A program made the translations under genes and the position numbers. From Microcaldota archaeon (GTDB taxonomy: Archaea; Micrarchaeota; Micrarchaeia; Burarchaeales; Fermentimicrarchaeaceae): a stretch of DNA of 32,009 nt. The stretch lies in NCBI GenBank assembly GCA_026396385.1, contig JAPLWV010000027.1, positions 1 through 32,009 of the forward strand, given 5' to 3'. The notes under the pieces were generated by a model that was not told where the DNA came from, searched no databases, and saw only the letters and a list, made by a program, of their open reading frames with translations. The first letter of the stretch is position 1; each line of letters begins with the position of its first letter. Positions 28,586 to 32,009 of this stretch are shown here, one piece after another.

Positions 28586-31438
28586 ATGCCTACAAAGTTT
28601 CTCTCAAAGGACCCTTCAGAAGATACGAAACCTGAGACTACTTTGAAATCTGAAAAATTGAAGACAGGTGAGTTCGAGCCAGTGCTGAACCAGCTCGTTA
28701 AAAAAAGCAAGGGTGGGACGAAGTTCAAATCACTGAAAGATCTCAGGTTCAAGGCAATGCTGAAGGAAGTTGAGGAGAACACTTCATTCGCAAATGCTCT
28801 GCTTGTTATGGCAGGCTGTTTCTTTCTTTTGATAACCTTTCCTCTTTATCCTATCTGGCTGATTCCATTCATACTTCTGCTCGTAGGGTTCATCGCATAC
28901 CACCATGCACCCCTTGGCACTATGGTGAGCACTTTTGTTGCGTTTCCTGCGGTTGCATACCAGTCACCGCTCTTCGCGTGGTTCTTCACAATAGTGATAT
29001 CGCTAACCCTGCTGCTGTCCTTCACATACTGGCATATCATATCATTACTGTTCATACTAATCCTTGCACCTTTCAACTCACTGCTTGGCTTCTTCGTGCC
29101 TCCGCTGCTCATGTTCTCAACCCTCCTCCTAGGTTCTAAGAAGGGCTCATTTGTGACGTTCGTCGCAGTGCTGCTGGTGCTTATATTATCGGTAATGTGG
29201 GGCAGAGGGACTGGATCGGTTGACAACAGCGCATTTATCATATACAACCCGACCGGCAGCAGGCTTGTGGAGCTCTATGACCAAAAAGGGGCGGAGTTCT
29301 CCGCTTTTGCAAAGCGCATAAGCGCGCCAGATGTGAGCGAGCTTGGAAATGCAATGGTGTCAGCTTTCGGAAATCTCTACAAATGGGATAGCATGCAGTA
29401 TACGGGAACTTCAATAGATGCAATAATGAGCGCATTATTCATACTCGCAATAAATGATTCGGCGCTTGTACAACTTTTCTTCTGGACTGCTGCCATGTTC
29501 ATGGCTGGCAGCATATCCGGGCTTCTTGACAGGAGGTACAAGAACTCAATAGCATCAACCTGCTCCCTTCTCATACCAATTGGTTACTGGCTCTCATGCG
29601 CAATATCCGAGCAGACCCCCAACCCCTTTGTTTTCCTGAGCACTTTTCTTGGAATAGCACTTGTCTTCTTCCTCGAGTATAACCATATTGATATATCCAG
29701 GGAGGTTGCGGTGTCAAAGCTGGAGAAGATGGGCAAGTTCAAGAAATTCGGCATACAGGACTTGAGCCTTTCCTCAGGTGTTGAATCCCTTGATGATATT
29801 GGAGATTATGACGAAACCAAGAAGGAGCTTGTTGAAGCAATACTCTGGCCGCTCACAAAAAAGGAGCTTTCAACAGCCTATGGGTTAAAGCCACCGAAAG
29901 GAATTCTTCTCTTCGGTCCCCCGGGAACTGGTAAAACAATGATAATGAGGGCCCTTTCAAGGGAGATGAAGATAGGCTTCTACTACGTGAAATGCAGTGA
30001 CCTGCTCTCGGAGTGGTACGGGGAGAGCGAGAGGAATGTCAGCGAGCTTTTCAGAATAGCTAGGACGACTGCCCCTTGCGTTTTGTTCTTTGATGAGATT
30101 GATGCAATAGGAAGAAGTAGGGACAAATATACGTCTGATGACGTAGCCCCAAGGCTTATGGCTCTTTTCCTTTCCGAGATGGATGGTTTCAAATCCATTA
30201 AGAATGTCATACTAGTTGGTGCCACCAACATGCCCGGGGAGCTGGACAAGGCATTGCTCAGGCCAGGAAGGTTCGACAAGATAATATACACGCCTCTGCC
30301 AGACAAGGAAGGCAGGAAGGAGATATTCAAGATTCACACAAAGAACTTTCCGCTTTGTGATGATATCAATTTTGACAAGCTAGCTGAGAAAACAGGGAGA
30401 TACTCGGGTGCGGACATACAGAACATTTGCATGGAGGCTGCTCGAAAGGTTGCCAAGCTAGCCAGTGAGACCAATGAGGTCATTCCGGTTTCAATGGAGC
30501 ATTTCATGTCTATTCTAAGTACAATAAAGCCCAGCGTCTCCCTATCCGACTTGGAGGAGTATGAAAAGTTCAAGCTGGACTTCGAAAGACGCTCTGCACC
30601 GCAGAAGGAGAAGAGCAGGGCAGAGAAGACAAGATGGGGCGACGTGGTTGGGCTTGATGATGTGAGGCAGCTTCTGGTTGAGGCTATTGAGCTCCCCCTG
30701 CTGCATGAGGATATCCTTAAAGAGTACCATGTCACGCCAATAAAAGGAATCCTGCTTTTCGGTCCTCCAGGATGCGGTAAGACCATGATAGTGAAAGCTG
30801 CATCCAATGAGCTGAACGTTGCCTTCATACACGTAAGCGGTGCTGACCTCATGAAAAGGGGGTATTCGGGTGCAGTAAGTGTGATAAAGGAGAGCTTCAA
30901 CAGGGCAAGGGAGAGGGCTCCTGCATTGGTCTTCATAGATGAGATAGACTCGCTTGCGCCAAGCAGAGATTATTACGCCTCTCCCGAAAACGAGAAGGTT
31001 GTCGCCCAGCTGCTTGATGAGATGGATGGCGTGAGTGAGCTCAAGCAGGTCATGTTCATTGCTGCAACCAACAAGCCTGACAGGATAGACCCTGCGCTTC
31101 TAAGGCCAGGGAGGTTCGATAGGATAATACTGATACCGCCTCCTATGTTTGGGAACAGGAAGAGCATCTTCCAGCTCAACCTTGAGGGAATACCACTTGA
31201 GAAGGATTTCAACTTCGATGCTCTTGCTGCTAAGAGCGAAGGGTTCACGGGTGCCGATATTGCATCAGTATGTCAAGAAGCTAAGATGGACTTGGTGAGG
31301 AGCAAGCTGAGCGGCAGGAAAGCCGCGCTTGCAATGGACAGCATGGAACGCATTATTTCCAAGAGAAGGCCTTCGGTTACAGTGCAGCATCTCCAGACTT
31401 ACATAAAGTTCCTGGAGGAGTATGGAGAAAGAAGATGA
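28586..31438 (+). CDS. Polytopic membrane protein with two CDC48-type AAA ATPase domains
   Basis: A 950-residue protein. Residues 1-69 are hydrophilic. About eight to ten membrane helices span 70-195 and 275-368, with a soluble loop at about 200-275. Two AAA modules follow. AAA-1 has Walker A GPPGTGKT (about 444-451), Walker B VLFFDEIDA, pore-loop region LLSEWYGESE and RPGRFD. AAA-2 has Walker A GPPGCGKT (about 726), Walker B LVFIDEIDS and RPGRFD, but its pore-loop region is ADLMKRGYSGA, without the usual GESE. Both domains should bind and hydrolyse ATP. CDC48/VAT proteins are normally soluble with an N-terminal beta domain, which is replaced here by a membrane domain. It may extract or unfold membrane proteins; no protease domain is attached. 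Confidence 0.88.
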   Translation: MPTKFLSKDPSEDTKPETTLKSEKLKTGEFEPVLNQLVKKSKGGTKFKSLKDLRFKAMLKEVEENTSFANALLVMAGCFFLLITFPLYPIWLIPFILLLVGFIAYHHAPLGTMVSTFVAFPAVAYQSPLFAWFFTIVISLTLLLSFTYWHIISLLFILILAPFNSLLGFFVPPLLMFSTLLLGSKKGSFVTFVAVLLVLILSVMWGRGTGSVDNSAFIIYNPTGSRLVELYDQKGAEFSAFAKRISAPDVSELGNAMVSAFGNLYKWDSMQYTGTSIDAIMSALFILAINDSALVQLFFWTAAMFMAGSISGLLDRRYKNSIASTCSLLIPIGYWLSCAISEQTPNPFVFLSTFLGIALVFFLEYNHIDISREVAVSKLEKMGKFKKFGIQDLSLSSGVESLDDIGDYDETKKELVEAILWPLTKKELSTAYGLKPPKGILLFGPPGTGKTMIMRALSREMKIGFYYVKCSDLLSEWYGESERNVSELFRIARTTAPCVLFFDEIDAIGRSRDKYTSDDVAPRLMALFLSEMDGFKSIKNVILVGATNMPGELDKALLRPGRFDKIIYTPLPDKEGRKEIFKIHTKNFPLCDDINFDKLAEKTGRYSGADIQNICMEAARKVAKLASETNEVIPVSMEHFMSILSTIKPSVSLSDLEEYEKFKLDFERRSAPQKEKSRAEKTRWGDVVGLDDVRQLLVEAIELPLLHEDILKEYHVTPIKGILLFGPPGCGKTMIVKAASNELNVAFIHVSGADLMKRGYSGAVSVIKESFNRARERAPALVFIDEIDSLAPSRDYYASPENEKVVAQLLDEMDGVSELKQVMFIAATNKPDRIDPALLRPGRFDRIILIPPPMFGNRKSIFQLNLEGIPLEKDFNFDALAAKSEGFTGADIASVCQEAKMDLVRSKLSGRKAALAMDSMERIISKRRPSVTVQHLQTYIKFLEEYGERR

Positions 31439-31524
31439 TCACCGTCGTTAAATCGAAGCCAATGTTGGACAGTTGACGTAGTTTATTATTTAATTTATAA
31501 ATTGTAGTTTATATATACCCGAAA

Positions 31525-31535
31525 CCTTTAAATAG
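31525..31535 (+). promoter_or_regulatory. TATA box of the S-layer gene
   Basis: CCTTTAAATAG predicts a transcription start near 31556, which leaves a leader of about 134 nt before the TTG at 31690. A second AT-rich candidate, TTTATATATACC at 31508-31519, would start about 16 nt earlier. Confidence 0.5.
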
Positions 31536-31555
31536 GGTGTAAAGTCAATCACTAC

Positions 31556-31689
31556 TATCATCATTATTGATGCCTGCCGAAGTAGGCTTTTGGCAGCATA
31601 TGAGATAAGGTGGTGTTGGGCAAACGTCGCCGGTAATCCTTGTATGAATACGCCCAAAGCATTAGGCGACATAAAAACGAGGTGAGAAA
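31556..31689 (+). promoter_or_regulatory. Long structured 5' leader of the S-layer mRNA
   Basis: The leader contains a possible hairpin CTGCC/GGCAG (31574-31578 with 31592-31596) and two interleaved 6-base perfect pairings: TTGGGC 31616-31621 with GCCCAA 31652-31657, and GTCGCC 31626-31631 with GGCGAC 31665-31670. The A-B-A'-B' order means either a pseudoknot or two competing folds. Two short frames are present: MPAEVGFWQHMR from ATG 31570 and MNTPKALGDIKTR from ATG 31644, whose TGA stop lies inside the GAGGTGA ribosome site of the main gene. Most genes in this window are leaderless or have leaders under 25 nt. Confidence 0.4.
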
Positions 31690-32009
31690 TTGAAAGGATT
31701 GAATGTGAAAAGGATTGCGGCCTTAGCTGCTGGCGTAGCTATCTTGGGAGCAACTCTTGCAACCGCAGGGGCTGTGACCTATAGCAACACTCAGATTATA
31801 ACTGCTGAGGGTGTGCCACAGGTTAAGGTTGTAGTCGGAGCGAATGCAGCTGCATCCGACGGTGTTGCAGCAGCAAACATCGCCGCACTGATTGGGAACT
31901 TGGCTTTTAAGTCCCAGGCTGTAACGGCAACTGTTGCTGGAGCTGCGAATCTAGGATGCACAGTAAGTGGTGCTGGCGGAGCTGGCACCTGCGCCGTGAG
32001 CAACGAGAA
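31690..32009 (+). CDS. S-layer protein, N-terminal part (3' end outside window)
   Basis: The first 106 codons of a secreted surface-layer protein. A signal peptide with basic start (KGLNVKR) and hydrophobic core (IAALAAGVAILGATLATAGA) is followed by VPQVKVVVGANAAASDGVAAANIAALIGNLAF. This matches the start of the Methanocaldococcus-type S-layer family (S_layer_N), in which a VGxxAAxxDxVxAANIAAxIG-like segment follows the signal peptide. The start is a TTG preceded by GAGGTGA at good spacing; a GTG five codons later is possible. The mature part is rich in A, G and V with few charges. The cell is therefore expected to have a protein lattice as its wall. Confidence 0.85.
   Translation, partial: MKGLNVKRIAALAAGVAILGATLATAGAVTYSNTQIITAEGVPQVKVVVGANAAASDGVAAANIAALIGNLAFKSQAVTATVAGAANLGCTVSGAGGAGTCAVSNE

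Overview
This window is archaeal chromosome. The evidence is a complete archaeal-type isoprenoid gene set, an archaeal GluRS, an Nre DNA repair protein, a GH57 amylase, a tRNA-Tyr with an intron after position 37, TATA boxes about 26 nt ahead of many leaderless starts, GGTG-type ribosome binding sites, and the start of an S-layer gene of the methanococcal type. Gene content and size fit a small-genome lineage such as Micrarchaeota/Diapherotrites (DPANN). That placement is an inference; no rRNA gene is present to test it.

Layout. 1-174: 5' part of a Fap7/adenylate-kinase-like gene (minus). 287-6886: MEMO-family gene, then a tight operon ubiX - small membrane protein - UbiD-type decarboxylase - aconitase-X large and small subunits - isopentenyl phosphate kinase, followed by type 2 IPP isomerase. 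6920-8274: ECF-S-like membrane protein with a DUF4430-like surface protein. 8384-9703: M20 peptidase. 9711-12957: nitroreductase, mevalonate kinase, GluRS. 12958-13310: non-coding block of inverted repeats. 13311-16703: AT-rich accessory island, all on the minus strand, with an HNH nuclease, a HEPN-like protein, membrane proteins and a promoter repeated four times. 16864-18914: coiled-coil protein with a basic tail, 4-TM protein, PspC, gamma-carbonic-anhydrase-like protein. 18945-22435: CysRS, SplB-like radical SAM protein, Nre. 22432-24522: ZIP transporter and PAP2 enzyme. 24583-24822: tRNA-Asp and tRNA-Tyr. 24921-25274: a decayed reading frame. 25348-27982: alpha-glucan operon (GT4/5, GH57, DUF5752-like). 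27983-31438: VTT protein and a polytopic membrane tandem-AAA ATPase. 31690-end: S-layer protein with a long, structured leader.

How the genes work together. Mevalonate kinase makes mevalonate 5-phosphate. The two AcnX subunits dehydrate it to trans-anhydromevalonate 5-phosphate, the UbiD-type enzyme decarboxylates that to isopentenyl phosphate, IPK makes IPP and Fni makes DMAPP. UbiX makes the prenylated FMN needed by the decarboxylase. This is the archaeal mevalonate pathway first established in Aeropyrum pernix, here gathered almost completely in one locus. The least explained parts are the extra membrane protein inside that operon, the AT-rich island with its shared promoter, the inverted-repeat block beside the island, the membrane-embedded double AAA ATPase and the S-layer leader.
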